Origin: SIG565 sp045594065
GTDB lineage: Bacteria > Bacillota > Clostridia > Oscillospirales > Acutalibacteraceae
Assembly: GCA_045594065.1 (NCBI GenBank)
Contig: JAZNXU010000030.1
Location: 1 to 64,000, forward strand
DNA: 64,000 nucleotides
Direction: 5' to 3'
Below are positions 25,767-35,171 of the stretch, piece by piece. The notes under the pieces are model-generated. The model had not been told where the DNA came from and made no database searches. It saw only the letters and a program-made list of their open reading frames with translations. Position 1 is the first letter of the stretch. Each line of letters starts with the position of its first letter. Made by a program: the position numbers and the translations under genes.

Positions 25767-26549
25767 ATGATTACAAGAATTATATCGGGTGCTGTGCTTA
25801 TACTTATAGCTTCGGCAATCGTCTTTTTAACACTGCATTTCCAATTGCCCATAGTGCTCATAGCTTTCTTAAGCTTTGTGGGTGCTGTGGCAGTTTATGA
25901 AATGCTTAAAAATACGGGACTTGCCAAAAGAAGGTTACTTATCGCCATTGCTGTGATTTACGCAGCACTGTCACAGCCGCTATTTGCATACCTGCCTACA
26001 TATGCTTGGTATCTTGCCATAGCCTACGGTGTGCTTTCGGTGATTTTTTGCATTGTCGATAATATGTCGTATAAGAAAACAGTCTTTGTGTCAATAATTC
26101 CTGTGTTACTGAGCTATTGTTTTAGCTGCTTATCCACACTTTTAAATCTTGGACTTGTGCACATAATAATGCTGCTTAATTTCTCATCAGTTTGTGATTG
26201 CGGCGCATATTTTGTGGGCGTAACCCTTGGAAAACATAAGCTCTGCCCGAAAATCAGCCCTAAAAAGACTATTGAGGGCGCTATAGGCGGTATTATATTC
26301 AGTATGCTCGTAACGGGTGCGGTTGCGCGACTTTTCGGTTTAGGCGATACTAAAAAGCTTGTTATAATAACTCCGCTGCTGTGCATTGCGGGTATGATAG
26401 GCGACCTATCGGCATCGGTAATAAAGCGCAAGGTAGGAATTAAAGATTACGGCAAAATTATCCCAGGTCACGGCGGAATAATGGATAGATTTGATAGTAT
26501 ACTTTTAATAGCCCCGATTTATGTATTTTTATATTCGTTGGTTGGGTGA
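25767..26549 (+). CDS. cdsA: Phosphatidate cytidylyltransferase
   Basis: Makes CDP-diacylglycerol from phosphatidate and CTP at the membrane, the entry to phospholipid synthesis. About eight membrane segments are visible. The family signature with its metal-binding Asp is near the C-terminus (KIIPGHGGIMDRFDS). The length of 260 residues is normal. GGAGGAG precedes the ATG, and its stop region abuts the dxr start. Confidence 0.95.
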   Translation: MITRIISGAVLILIASAIVFLTLHFQLPIVLIAFLSFVGAVAVYEMLKNTGLAKRRLLIAIAVIYAALSQPLFAYLPTYAWYLAIAYGVLSVIFCIVDNMSYKKTVFVSIIPVLLSYCFSCLSTLLNLGLVHIIMLLNFSSVCDCGAYFVGVTLGKHKLCPKISPKKTIEGAIGGIIFSMLVTGAVARLFGLGDTKKLVIITPLLCIAGMIGDLSASVIKRKVGIKDYGKIIPGHGGIMDRFDSILLIAPIYVFLYSLVG

Positions 26550-26554
26550 ACATA

Positions 26555-27697
26555 ATGACAGAACTTATAATTTTAGGCTCTACCGGCTCAATCGGTACAC
26601 AGGCAATCGAGGTTTGCCTGCAAAATGGATACAGGATTACGGGACTTGCCGCTGGGCGCAATATCGAGCTGCTTGAACAGCAGGCAAGACTTTTAAAGCC
26701 CTATGCCGTTGCCTGCAGCGATGAAAGGGCGGCAGCCAACCTTAAAATCAAGCTTGCCGATACTGATATTTCGGTGCTCTCGGGCTCAGACGGAGTTTGC
26801 GAATTGGCTGCAGGAAAGGGAGATACCGTGCTTAATGCCATTGTAGGCATTGCGGGACTCCGCCCGACAATTGCCGCTATAAATGCGGGTAAAACAATTG
26901 CCCTTGCTAATAAGGAAACCCTTGTTACGGGCGGCGAAATTGTAAAAAAGGCGCTTAAAGAAAACAAGGTGAGTCTTTTACCTGTTGACAGTGAGCATTC
27001 GGCAATTTTTCAGTCGCTTCAAGGTGTGCCGAAAGGCAGTGTAAGCAAAATTTTGCTTACAGCCTCGGGCGGACCGTTCTACGGCAGAAAATTAAGTGGG
27101 CTTACAAATGTTACTCCGGCAGACGCTCTTAAGCACCCTAATTGGTCGATGGGTGCAAAAATTACAATTGATTCCGCAACCCTTATGAATAAAGGGCTTG
27201 AGGTTATTGAGGCGGTGCATCTTTTCGATGTTTCGCCCGATGATATAGAGGTGCTCGTGCACAGACAGAGCATTCTGCATTCGGCAATAGAGCTTACTGA
27301 CGGTGCCGTTATCGGACAGCTCGGTACACCCGATATGAAACTGCCGATACAATATGCGCTATCCTACCCGAAACGGCTTGGACTGTGCGGTAAAAGGCTC
27401 AGCCTTACCGATATTGGTACGCTTACCTTTGAAAAGCCCGATACCGATACTTTCCGCTGCTTACCTGTGTGTATCGATGCTATCCGTTCGGGCGGACTTA
27501 AACCCACCGCCGCCAACGGCGCTAATGAAGAGGCTGTAAGGCTTTTTTTAGAGGGCAAAATAAAGTTCCTGCAGATAGCCGAGCTTGTTGAAAAGGCAGT
27601 TACTATGCAGGAAAAGGTTACAGACTTTAATGTTGATGATGTTTTTGCTGCTGACAGCGCGGCACGAGCTATAGTAATTAACTCAGTAGGTGATTAA
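26555..27697 (+). CDS. dxr: 1-deoxy-D-xylulose 5-phosphate reductoisomerase
   Basis: Second enzyme of the MEP isoprenoid pathway; converts DXP to MEP with NADPH. The nucleotide motif ILGSTGSIGTQA lies at the N-terminus, the metal and substrate residues in PVDSEHSAIFQ, and the loop TASGGPF and MGAKITIDSATLMNKGLEV follow. From ATG 26555 it has 380 residues; GTG 26546 is a possible longer start. ispG of the same pathway is two genes downstream. Confidence 0.96.
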   Translation: MTELIILGSTGSIGTQAIEVCLQNGYRITGLAAGRNIELLEQQARLLKPYAVACSDERAAANLKIKLADTDISVLSGSDGVCELAAGKGDTVLNAIVGIAGLRPTIAAINAGKTIALANKETLVTGGEIVKKALKENKVSLLPVDSEHSAIFQSLQGVPKGSVSKILLTASGGPFYGRKLSGLTNVTPADALKHPNWSMGAKITIDSATLMNKGLEVIEAVHLFDVSPDDIEVLVHRQSILHSAIELTDGAVIGQLGTPDMKLPIQYALSYPKRLGLCGKRLSLTDIGTLTFEKPDTDTFRCLPVCIDAIRSGGLKPTAANGANEEAVRLFLEGKIKFLQIAELVEKAVTMQEKVTDFNVDDVFAADSAARAIVINSVGD

Positions 27698-28751
27698 AAT
27701 ATCTGCAGTTCTTTCTTTTTTTAATAATGTGTGGCCCTATGCCGTGGCGATAATTATGTTTCTAGTGCTCATAATTATTCACGAATTCGGTCATTTCATT
27801 GTCGCAAAGCTAAACGGCGTAAAGGTAAACGAATTCGCCGTGGGCTTTGGACCAAAGCTTTTTAAATTTCAAAAGGGCGAAACGCTTTATTCCTTTAATC
27901 TTATCCCACTCGGCGGCTATTGCGCTATGGAGGGCGAAGACGAGGAAAGCGATAATGAACGCGCTTTTTGTAATAAAAAACCGTGGCGCCGCTTTATAAT
28001 TGTTGCGGCAGGTGCATTTTTCAACCTGCTGCTGGGCGTTATACTCGTGGCTGTTTCGTTAGCGCCGGGCAAGCTTTTTTCAACCACAACTATAGCTGAG
28101 TTTTCCGAGAATTCCTCAAGCGCGCAGTCGGGACTTCGGGTGGACGACCAAATATTAGCGGTTGACGGCAGACGTATTTTCACTACCTACGATTTAAGTT
28201 ATGCCTTTACGGGCGTTGAAGATGGTAAGGTTGATATTACCGTTAAAAGAAACGGTGAAAAGGTAGTGCTAAGTGATGTTCAGTTTGCCACCGAGGAAAT
28301 CGACGGAATTGACTATGTTTCGGTGGATTTTTATGTTTACGGCAGGGAAAAGAACTTTATTAACTTTCTTAAGCAAACGGGGCTTCAAACGGTATCCTAT
28401 GCACGGGTGGTATGGTTTTCGCTGATTGATTTAATTGGCGGTAAGTTTGGCATCAGCGCGGTTTCAGGTCCTGTAGGGGTGACTGCCGCAATAGGCAGCG
28501 TTGCCAAACAAAATTTAATGAATTTATTTCCCATAATGGCGCTAATCTCTATAAATCTGGGCATTTTCAATCTATTGCCCGTTCCCGCGCTTGATGGCGG
28601 CAGACTTGTGTTTATTATTTATGAAATGATTTTCCGCAAGCCCGTTCCATCAAAAAAAGAGGCGCTCGTTCACACTATTGGCATTATAATTTTATTTGCA
28701 TTTATGATATTAATAACCTTTAAGGATATTTGGCAGTTAATAACGGGGTAA
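27690..28751 (+). CDS. rseP: RseP-type site-2 intramembrane zinc protease
   Basis: Cuts transmembrane segments such as those of anti-sigma factors or pheromone precursors. HEFGH (residues 31-35) supplies the zinc ligands and catalytic Glu, a single PDZ domain lies at about 125-195, and the third zinc ligand is the Asp of PALDGGRLVF. Four membrane segments are visible. The start is GTG 27690, overlapping the end of dxr by 8 bases, with no strong ribosome binding site, which suggests translational coupling. In many bacteria it lies between dxr and ispG, as here. Confidence 0.94.
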   Translation: MIKISAVLSFFNNVWPYAVAIIMFLVLIIIHEFGHFIVAKLNGVKVNEFAVGFGPKLFKFQKGETLYSFNLIPLGGYCAMEGEDEESDNERAFCNKKPWRRFIIVAAGAFFNLLLGVILVAVSLAPGKLFSTTTIAEFSENSSSAQSGLRVDDQILAVDGRRIFTTYDLSYAFTGVEDGKVDITVKRNGEKVVLSDVQFATEEIDGIDYVSVDFYVYGREKNFINFLKQTGLQTVSYARVVWFSLIDLIGGKFGISAVSGPVGVTAAIGSVAKQNLMNLFPIMALISINLGIFNLLPVPALDGGRLVFIIYEMIFRKPVPSKKEALVHTIGIIILFAFMILITFKDIWQLITG

Positions 28752-28755
28752 AATT

Positions 28756-29808
28756 ATGTTTACTAATGATAAAACCAAAAAAGTAAAGGTGGGTAATATT
28801 TATATCGGCGGTGACGCCCCCGTCACAATTCAGTCGATGCTGAATGTTCCCGCCCACGACATTGAGGGTAATGTGGCTCAAGCAGTAAAGCTCGAAAGGG
28901 CGGGCTGTGAAATAGTTCGCGTGTCGGTGCCCGATAAGAAAGCTGTAGAGCTCATTTATAAAATTAAAGAACAGATTAGCATTCCACTCGTTGCCGATAT
29001 TCATTTTGATTATCGCTTGGCACTTGAGTCGGTTGCCGCGGGTGTGGATAAAATTCGCATTAACCCAGGTAACATCGGCAGTATGGAAAATGTGAAAAAG
29101 GTAGCATCTGCCTGCAAGGCGGCAGAAGTGCCGATAAGAATTGGAGTAAACTCGGGCTCGCTTGAAAAGGAAATTCTTGCAAAATACGGCTCACCAACAC
29201 CCGAAGCAATGGTAGAAAGCGGGCTTTACCACATATCACTGCTTAATAAATTCGATTTTGATGATATTGTGTTATCTCTCAAATCTTCTGATACACGCCG
29301 CACATATGATGCATATGTTAAGGCGGCAGAAAGCTGCAAATACCCGTTGCACATCGGCGTTACCGAGGCAGGCACCGAGAAAATGGGCGTAATTAAATCT
29401 TCTGCGGCGCTTGGCGGGCTACTACTTAGAAATATAGGTAATACCGTTAGAATTTCTTTAACCGACGACCCCGTTCGCGAGGTTGAGGCGGCTAAGAATT
29501 TGCTAAAGGGAATAGGACTGCGGCGAGGCGGCATAAAGTTTGTTTCCTGCCCGACCTGTGGCAGAACAAAAATAGATTTAATAGGTTTGGCAAGAGCCGC
29601 CGAAGAAAAGCTTCAGAATACCGATAAGGATTTAACCGTTGCCATAATGGGCTGTGTTGTAAACGGACCGGGTGAAGCTAAAGAGGCGGATATTGGTATA
29701 GCCGGCGGTGACGGCTGCGGAGTGCTTTTCAAAAAGGACGGCACTATGCGTAAAATTCCCGAGGAAAATTTATTAAGTGAACTTTTAAAAGAAATAGAAA
29801 GAATGTAA
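28756..29808 (+). CDS. ispG: 4-hydroxy-3-methylbut-2-en-1-yl diphosphate synthase
   Basis: MEP-pathway enzyme that reduces MEcPP to HMBPP with a [4Fe-4S] cluster. The TIM-barrel half begins VKVGNIYIGGDAPVTIQSM; the cluster ligands are Cys265 and Cys268 in SCPTCGRT and Cys300 in MGCVVNGPGEAKEAD, with the nearby Glu. The length of 350 residues matches the bacterial short form. It begins 4 bases after rseP and ends 16 bases before polC. Confidence 0.96.
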   Translation: MFTNDKTKKVKVGNIYIGGDAPVTIQSMLNVPAHDIEGNVAQAVKLERAGCEIVRVSVPDKKAVELIYKIKEQISIPLVADIHFDYRLALESVAAGVDKIRINPGNIGSMENVKKVASACKAAEVPIRIGVNSGSLEKEILAKYGSPTPEAMVESGLYHISLLNKFDFDDIVLSLKSSDTRRTYDAYVKAAESCKYPLHIGVTEAGTEKMGVIKSSAALGGLLLRNIGNTVRISLTDDPVREVEAAKNLLKGIGLRRGGIKFVSCPTCGRTKIDLIGLARAAEEKLQNTDKDLTVAIMGCVVNGPGEAKEADIGIAGGDGCGVLFKKDGTMRKIPEENLLSELLKEIERM

Positions 29809-29824
29809 TTTGGGGTTGAAATTA

Positions 29825-32800
29825 ATGGCTTCGGCTAAATTTTCAGATTTAGTAGGCGGTATGTTGCCGCCCGAAATAATGGAGGTTATGGCACCGCTTA
29901 ATGTTGTCGGCTGTAATGTTGACGATGAACAGCGTAGAATTACCGTTTCACTTTATTCCGATACATATATAAAATCAGACATTATAAAGAGTGCCGAATC
30001 TGCAGTAGCAGATGCACTTAAAGTAAATAATGTTTCGCTTGATTTAAAATATCCTGACACAGCAATAACCGTAGATGCCTGTCGGGATATCATTGCATAT
30101 CTTAAAACCAAAAATGCAATGCTCAACGGTTATTTCAATGATGCCGAATTTACACTTTCGGAAAAAGCACTTGATATTTCGCTCAAATTTGGCGGACTCG
30201 GTGTTATAGAGTCGGTTGATTTTGAAAAGCTGTTTAATTTCCAGCTAAGCTCCCTTTTTGGAAAAACCTTAGAGCTTACTTTTTCGGGTGTTACTGAAAA
30301 TGCGGAAATGCCCGAGCCAAAGTATGAAGAACCTGCTTCTCGAATAAAATCCGAGCCTGCAAAGGCTCAGCAAAAACAGGCTGAGCAGGGCGCGGAGTCC
30401 GAAAACCCCGAACTATATAAAAAACCGCCTAGGGACGGGCTGCCTGTATATCTTGAAAGCGCAAAGCTTTTCTTTGGCAGAAGAATTGATACTAATATTA
30501 AAAGGCTGCAAAACATTTCCCCGCCTGACAGCCCCGAGGGCGTTGTTAAAATAGCGGCATTCGGCGAGGTTTTCGGCCTTGAAACCAAAGAGATTACCTC
30601 TAAGCGCGGCACTCAAATGGTGATTGTTAAGTTTGCATTTAGCGACGGCACAAATTCCTTTAATGCCAATATGTTTGTTGATGCCGATAAGAAGGCACAA
30701 ATCAAACCTCTTAAAGACGGCGCTTGGGTTGTTGTTAACGGCGATTACACCTATGATAGATGGTCGGGTGAGTTTATCGTTAAGGTAACCGCCCTTGCTA
30801 CACTTAAAAAATATACCCCGACCGATAATTACGACGGCTTAAAGCGAGTAGAGCTGCATTTACATACCAATATGTCGGCTAAGGATGCCGTATCAAGTGC
30901 TACCGATGTTATAAATACCGCCGCCGCTTACGGACACCGCGCTGTTGCCATTACCGACCACGGCGTTGTGCAGGCATACCCCGAGGCGGCATCGGCTGTA
31001 AAAAGTGTTCGTAAATCGGGTAAGGATTTTAAGGTGATTTACGGCGTTGAGGCATACTTTGCCGACGACACCGAGGAAAAGGATATAACCAAATTACCGC
31101 GCTACCATCAGATTATTCTTGTTAAAAATTTGGTAGGTCTTAAAAACCTTTATAAAATAGTATCAAGCGCACACATTGATAATTTCTATAAAAAGCCGCT
31201 TTCCTTAAAGAGCGTTATCGATGAGCACCGCGAGGGTCTTATTTTGGGCTCTGCGTGTGAGCAGGGTGAATTATATCAGGCAGTGGTTGCGGGCAAGCCC
31301 CACGAAGAGCTTATTCGCATTGCGAAATATTATGATTATTTAGAAATTCAGCCGCTCGGTAACAATGAATTTATGGTGCGTGAGTCTACCGCCGTGCATA
31401 CCGACCGCAAAGGCAATGTTAAGGAAAATCCTTTTAAGCATGTAACCAGCCTTGAGGTTATTAGGGATTTTAACCGTAAAATTGTTGAAATAGCCGATGA
31501 ATTGGGGCTTCCCGTAGTTGCAACGGGCGATGTTCACTTCCTAAGGCGGGAGGATGAAATCATCCGTAAAATAGTTATGGCGGGTCAGGGCTTCGATGAT
31601 TTTGATAATCAGGCACCGCTATACCTTAAAACTACTCAGGAAATGCTTGACGATTTCGATTATTTCGGCGAGCGCGCCAAAGAGTTTGTTATTGATAATC
31701 CGAATATGATTGCCGATATGATAGACGGCGATGTTATACCCGTGCCCGAGGGCAACTATCCGCCTGTAATTGAGGGCTCGGACGAGGACTTACACCGCAT
31801 TTGTTGGGAGAGAGCCGAAAAAATGTACGGCTACGGCGGCGAAATTCCCGAGGTTGTAAGCAAGCGTCTTGAAAAAGAACTTAATTCTATTATAAACAAC
31901 GGCTTTTCTATAATGTATATGTCGGCTCAGAAGCTGGTTAAATACAGTGAGGATAACGGCTATCTTGTAGGCTCGCGAGGCTCAGTTGGCTCCTCATTTG
32001 CCGCTACAATGGCGGGCATTTCCGAGGTTAACCCACTGCCGCCGCACTATTATTGCCCCAAATGCCGTTACAATGAGTTTTTCTTAAAGGGTGAGGTTGG
32101 CTCAGGCTTCGACCTGCCCGAGAAAAACTGCGTGAAGTGCGGCACACCCTATAAGCGTGACGGTCATAACATACCGTTCGAAACTTTCTTAGGCTTTAAG
32201 GGCGATAAGGTGCCGGATATCGACCTTAACTTCTCGGATGAATTCCAGACTGAGGTGCAAAAGTATACCGAAACCCTTTTCGGCAGTGAAAATGTTTTCA
32301 AGGCGGGTACAATTTCTACCATAGCTGAGAAGACTGCTTTTGGCTTTGCTAAGGCATATGCAGAGAAGAAAAATATAGTGCTGTCATCTGCTGAGCTTAA
32401 CCGCTTAGCGAGTAAGGTGGAAAAATCCAAGATTAAAACCACTACGGGTCAGCACCCTGCAGGTATGATTGTAGTACCGAGGGACAAGCAGATTTACGAT
32501 TTCTGTCCCATTCAGCACCCTGCGGATGATGCCGCCTCGGGTGTTGTTACCACCCACTTCGATTTCCATTCCATTCACGATACAATACTAAAGCTTGATG
32601 AGCTCGGTCATGTTGTGCCCACAACCTATAAATATTTAGAGGAGTATAGCGGAATACCTGTAAGCGATGTTTCAATGAGTGATGAAAAGGTCTACAGCCT
32701 TTTCACTTCCCCTGAGGCTTTAGGTGTCACCGCCGAGGCTATCGATTCGAAAACAGGCACCTACTGTCTGCCAGAAATGGGTACAAAGTTCGTTCGCGAA

Positions 32801-33664
32801 ATGCTTATTGACTGCCAGCCTAAAAACTTCTCCGACCTACTCCAGATTTCGGGTCTTTCCCACGGTACCGATGTTTGGCTCGGCAATGCTAAAGATTTAA
32901 TCGACAACGGCACCTGCACCATTTCAGAGGTTATTGGTACTCGTGATAATATTATGGTGTACCTAATTCAGCAAGGTATGGACGAAAGCCGAGCATTCAA
33001 AATTACCGAAACCGTGCGTAAGGGTCTTGTGGCTAAAGGCAAGGTATCGCCCGAAGAATGGGGTAAAATGGAGGACGATATGCGCGCTGTTAATGTACCC
33101 GAATGGTATATTAAGAGCTGCTATAAAATTAAGTATATGTTCCCGAAAGCCCACGCCGCGGCGTATGTAATTGCGGCACTCAGACTTGCGTGGTATAAAG
33201 TTTACCGTCCGCTTGAATTCTATTGTGCCTACTTTACCGCCCGCCCTGAGGATGTTGATGTTCCTACCCTTATGAAAGGTAAGGCAGGGGTAAAGGCTTA
33301 TATGGAGATGGTTAAGGCAAAGGGCAGAGATGCCGCTAAAAAGGAACTTGATGTTTATAACAATATGCTTATTTTCAACGAGATGCTCGAGCGCGGTATT
33401 GAAATACTACCTATCGACCTTAAAAAATCCCATGCCGTTAAATATGTTCCAGAAAACGGCAAAATGCGTCTTCCTTTCGGAGCCCTTTCGGGAGTAGGGG
33501 AACGCGCGGCAATTTCCCTTTATGAGGCGGCGCAAAGCGGCGACTTCATTTCCAAAGAGGAATTCCAGACTGCAGCAGGCGTTTCTAAGAGCATTATTGC
33601 CGATTTAGATGCCCTAGGCGCCCTTGGTGACCTGCCCGATACTAACCAAATTTCAATGTTTTAA
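29825..33664 (+). CDS. polC: DNA polymerase III PolC-type alpha subunit, lacking the exonuclease domain
   Basis: The main replicative polymerase of low-GC Gram-positives. Counted from the longer frame at 29810, the order is an N-terminal domain (1-210), an OB fold (about 245-330), a PHP domain from 346 (RVELHLHTNMSA, ITDHG), a zinc finger (CPKC and CVKC, about 749-777) and the catalytic DIDLNFSDEFQ (about 803-813). PolC normally has a roughly 190-residue proofreading exonuclease set into the PHP domain, with an FDxETTG motif. Here YGVEAYFADD (411-420) runs within 10 residues into the segment that normally follows it (PRYHQIILVKNLVGLKNLYK). The length of 1279 residues from ATG 29825 fits that loss. 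Confidence 0.95.
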   Translation: MASAKFSDLVGGMLPPEIMEVMAPLNVVGCNVDDEQRRITVSLYSDTYIKSDIIKSAESAVADALKVNNVSLDLKYPDTAITVDACRDIIAYLKTKNAMLNGYFNDAEFTLSEKALDISLKFGGLGVIESVDFEKLFNFQLSSLFGKTLELTFSGVTENAEMPEPKYEEPASRIKSEPAKAQQKQAEQGAESENPELYKKPPRDGLPVYLESAKLFFGRRIDTNIKRLQNISPPDSPEGVVKIAAFGEVFGLETKEITSKRGTQMVIVKFAFSDGTNSFNANMFVDADKKAQIKPLKDGAWVVVNGDYTYDRWSGEFIVKVTALATLKKYTPTDNYDGLKRVELHLHTNMSAKDAVSSATDVINTAAAYGHRAVAITDHGVVQAYPEAASAVKSVRKSGKDFKVIYGVEAYFADDTEEKDITKLPRYHQIILVKNLVGLKNLYKIVSSAHIDNFYKKPLSLKSVIDEHREGLILGSACEQGELYQAVVAGKPHEELIRIAKYYDYLEIQPLGNNEFMVRESTAVHTDRKGNVKENPFKHVTSLEVIRDFNRKIVEIADELGLPVVATGDVHFLRREDEIIRKIVMAGQGFDDFDNQAPLYLKTTQEMLDDFDYFGERAKEFVIDNPNMIADMIDGDVIPVPEGNYPPVIEGSDEDLHRICWERAEKMYGYGGEIPEVVSKRLEKELNSIINNGFSIMYMSAQKLVKYSEDNGYLVGSRGSVGSSFAATMAGISEVNPLPPHYYCPKCRYNEFFLKGEVGSGFDLPEKNCVKCGTPYKRDGHNIPFETFLGFKGDKVPDIDLNFSDEFQTEVQKYTETLFGSENVFKAGTISTIAEKTAFGFAKAYAEKKNIVLSSAELNRLASKVEKSKIKTTTGQHPAGMIVVPRDKQIYDFCPIQHPADDAASGVVTTHFDFHSIHDTILKLDELGHVVPTTYKYLEEYSGIPVSDVSMSDEKVYSLFTSPEALGVTAEAIDSKTGTYCLPEMGTKFVREMLIDCQPKNFSDLLQISGLSHGTDVWLGNAKDLIDNGTCTISEVIGTRDNIMVYLIQQGMDESRAFKITETVRKGLVAKGKVSPEEWGKMEDDMRAVNVPEWYIKSCYKIKYMFPKAHAAAYVIAALRLAWYKVYRPLEFYCAYFTARPEDVDVPTLMKGKAGVKAYMEMVKAKGRDAAKKELDVYNNMLIFNEMLERGIEILPIDLKKSHAVKYVPENGKMRLPFGALSGVGERAAISLYEAAQSGDFISKEEFQTAAGVSKSIIADLDALGALGDLPDTNQISMF

Positions 33665-33684
33665 CAATTTGTAACAATTTATTT

Positions 33685-33727
33685 TATGCAGTATGCTAAA
33701 TTTCACAAAGCATACTGCATAATTTTT
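33685..33727 (+). terminator. Rho-independent terminator after polC
   Basis: A perfect 12-bp stem (33686-33697 with 33709-33720), an 11-base loop and a T-rich run close the pyrH-to-polC cluster. Confidence 0.88.
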
Positions 33728-33755
33728 GTTAATTTGGCTAAAAATAATTGAAAAA

Positions 33756-33814
33756 GGTTGCAAAATTGTAACCTTGTGTTATAATAGGAAGCGTGATTTG
33801 TTACAAAATGTAAC
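33756..33814 (+). promoter_or_regulatory. Promoter with paired TGTAAC palindromes upstream of the M23 peptidase
   Basis: TTGCAA (33758-33763), a 16-base spacer and TATAAT (33780-33785) form a promoter. The -35 lies inside an inverted repeat (33756-33773, GGTTGCAA-AA-TTGTAACC). A second palindrome, GTTACA-AAA-TGTAAC (33800-33814), sits near the transcription start and is followed by six T and the ribosome binding site GGAGG. Another GTAACAA occurs upstream at about 33671. The arrangement looks like a pair of operators for a dimeric repressor. A short attenuator is the alternative for the second one. Confidence 0.5.
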
Positions 33815-33834
33815 TTTTTTGGAGGAAGTAATTT

Positions 33835-35046
33835 ATGAAGGAAAAGGTATTGAATATCCTTTCAAAGGTAAAAAATACCCCAAGCTTTGTAAAGTTAATA
33901 TGTTTTGCAGCGATTTCTGTGGCAATAATAGGCGTCAGCCTTTATATGTCGGGCGTTACGGTTGCATATAATATCAGCTACGGCGGTGAGATAATCGGTC
34001 AGGTGGAGGATATTGCTCAGTTTGGCACCGCAAAAGCCGCTGCCGCACAGCTCGTTAAGGCAGAAAATGCCGAAAGCTATATCGGTGCACCCAAATTTAT
34101 CCGGGTTTTATCACTAAAGAGCTATAACACCTCGGTTGAGGATATTGCCGGTGCTATTTTAGATAATACCCCAGAATTTGCTGAGAGCGCACTGCTTACA
34201 GTAAACGGTGAAATTGTAGCCTATGCGGCTGACAGCGCTGAGTTTGAAGCCCTGCTGAGCACCAAGCTTTCAAGCTATAACAGCGATAAATACGAGTGCT
34301 CCTCGGAATTTACCGATGATGTTAAGGTAGTATCGACCTATTGCTCGGTGAATGATTATTCAACCGAAGAGGAAATAAAGAACAGTATTGAAAATTTATC
34401 GGTTAAAACCACCGTTAAGGAAACTACCGATGTTAAGCTTTCCTATAAAACCGTTACTAAGCGCACTTCTGAGTACAGCGTTGGTTATTATGCTGTTACC
34501 ACCCGTGGCTCTGAGGGTCTTAAGCACAAGGTAGATAATGTAGTGTACTTAAACGGTGTTGAGGTTTCGCGCGAATCGGTTGAGGATGTTGTTGTTACCC
34601 AGCCTGTTAATCAGGTTGTAACGGTAGGTACAGCCCCCTCATATGGCGGCAACAGCGGCTCGCTTTTGTTCCCGCTCTCGAAAGCCACCTATCATTACAT
34701 TTCCAGCCCCTATGGCGATACTGAGGACCGTAGCAAGCCCCATAAGGGTGTTGACTTTGCGGCTAACCGCGGAACTCCTATTTATGCTGCTGCAGACGGT
34801 ACCGTAGTAGAAGCCTGCTGGAATAGCAGCGGTTACGGCTATGTCGTAACAATCGACCACGGTAACGGAATGAAAACCCGATATGCGCATAATTCGCAAA
34901 ACCTTGTATCGGTAGGTCAAACCGTAGCCAAGGGTCAAACAATAGCGCTTGTAGGCTCAACGGGTCAGTCAACAGGTTATCATTTACATTTTGAAATAAC
35001 CATTAACGGCACCTATGTTAATCCGATGAACTATATAGCAAAATAA
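33835..35046 (+). CDS. Membrane-anchored M23 peptidase with a G5 domain
   Basis: Probably a cell-wall endopeptidase acting outside the membrane. One membrane segment lies at residues 20-40. A region of unknown fold follows to about 190, then a G5 domain (about 195-267) of the type that binds cell-wall glycans, then an LytM/M23 metallopeptidase domain (about 285-400). The zinc ligands and catalytic His are present: His303 and Asp307 in HKGVDF, and HLHFE at 383-387. It stands alone with its own promoter and terminator. GGAGG precedes the ATG. Confidence 0.9.
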   Translation: MKEKVLNILSKVKNTPSFVKLICFAAISVAIIGVSLYMSGVTVAYNISYGGEIIGQVEDIAQFGTAKAAAAQLVKAENAESYIGAPKFIRVLSLKSYNTSVEDIAGAILDNTPEFAESALLTVNGEIVAYAADSAEFEALLSTKLSSYNSDKYECSSEFTDDVKVVSTYCSVNDYSTEEEIKNSIENLSVKTTVKETTDVKLSYKTVTKRTSEYSVGYYAVTTRGSEGLKHKVDNVVYLNGVEVSRESVEDVVVTQPVNQVVTVGTAPSYGGNSGSLLFPLSKATYHYISSPYGDTEDRSKPHKGVDFAANRGTPIYAAADGTVVEACWNSSGYGYVVTIDHGNGMKTRYAHNSQNLVSVGQTVAKGQTIALVGSTGQSTGYHLHFEITINGTYVNPMNYIAK

Positions 35047-35056
35047 TTAAGATAAT

Positions 35057-35089
35057 ATTAAGCCGCGTCATTCGTGGCTTAATTTTTTT
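35057..35089 (+). terminator. Rho-independent terminator after the M23 peptidase
   Basis: An 11-bp stem (35057-35067 with 35073-35083, one G-U), a 5-base loop and six T. Confidence 0.9.
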
Positions 35090-35110
35090 GTATAATTTTG
35101 TTTTTTCCAC

Positions 35111-35139
35111 TTGAAAGAACGGATATAAAACAGTATAAT
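35111..35139 (+). promoter_or_regulatory. Promoter of the DUF1846 gene
   Basis: TTGAAA (35111-35116), a 17-base spacer and TATAAT (35134-35139), 33 bases before the chosen start. Confidence 0.75.
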
Positions 35140-35171
35140 AATTCTGTTAGTATTTTTTTGTGAGGGAAATT

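Noticed and set aside
29810..33664. Frameshift or internal deletion as the reason for the short PolC
   Set aside because: The frame is open throughout, codon use is uniform and both flanks of the missing exonuclease align with normal PolC; an assembly deletion can only be excluded with reads.
33726..33971. 81-codon + strand frame over the start of the M23 peptidase gene
   Set aside because: It begins at the polC terminator, crosses the promoter and lies out of frame with a well-supported gene.
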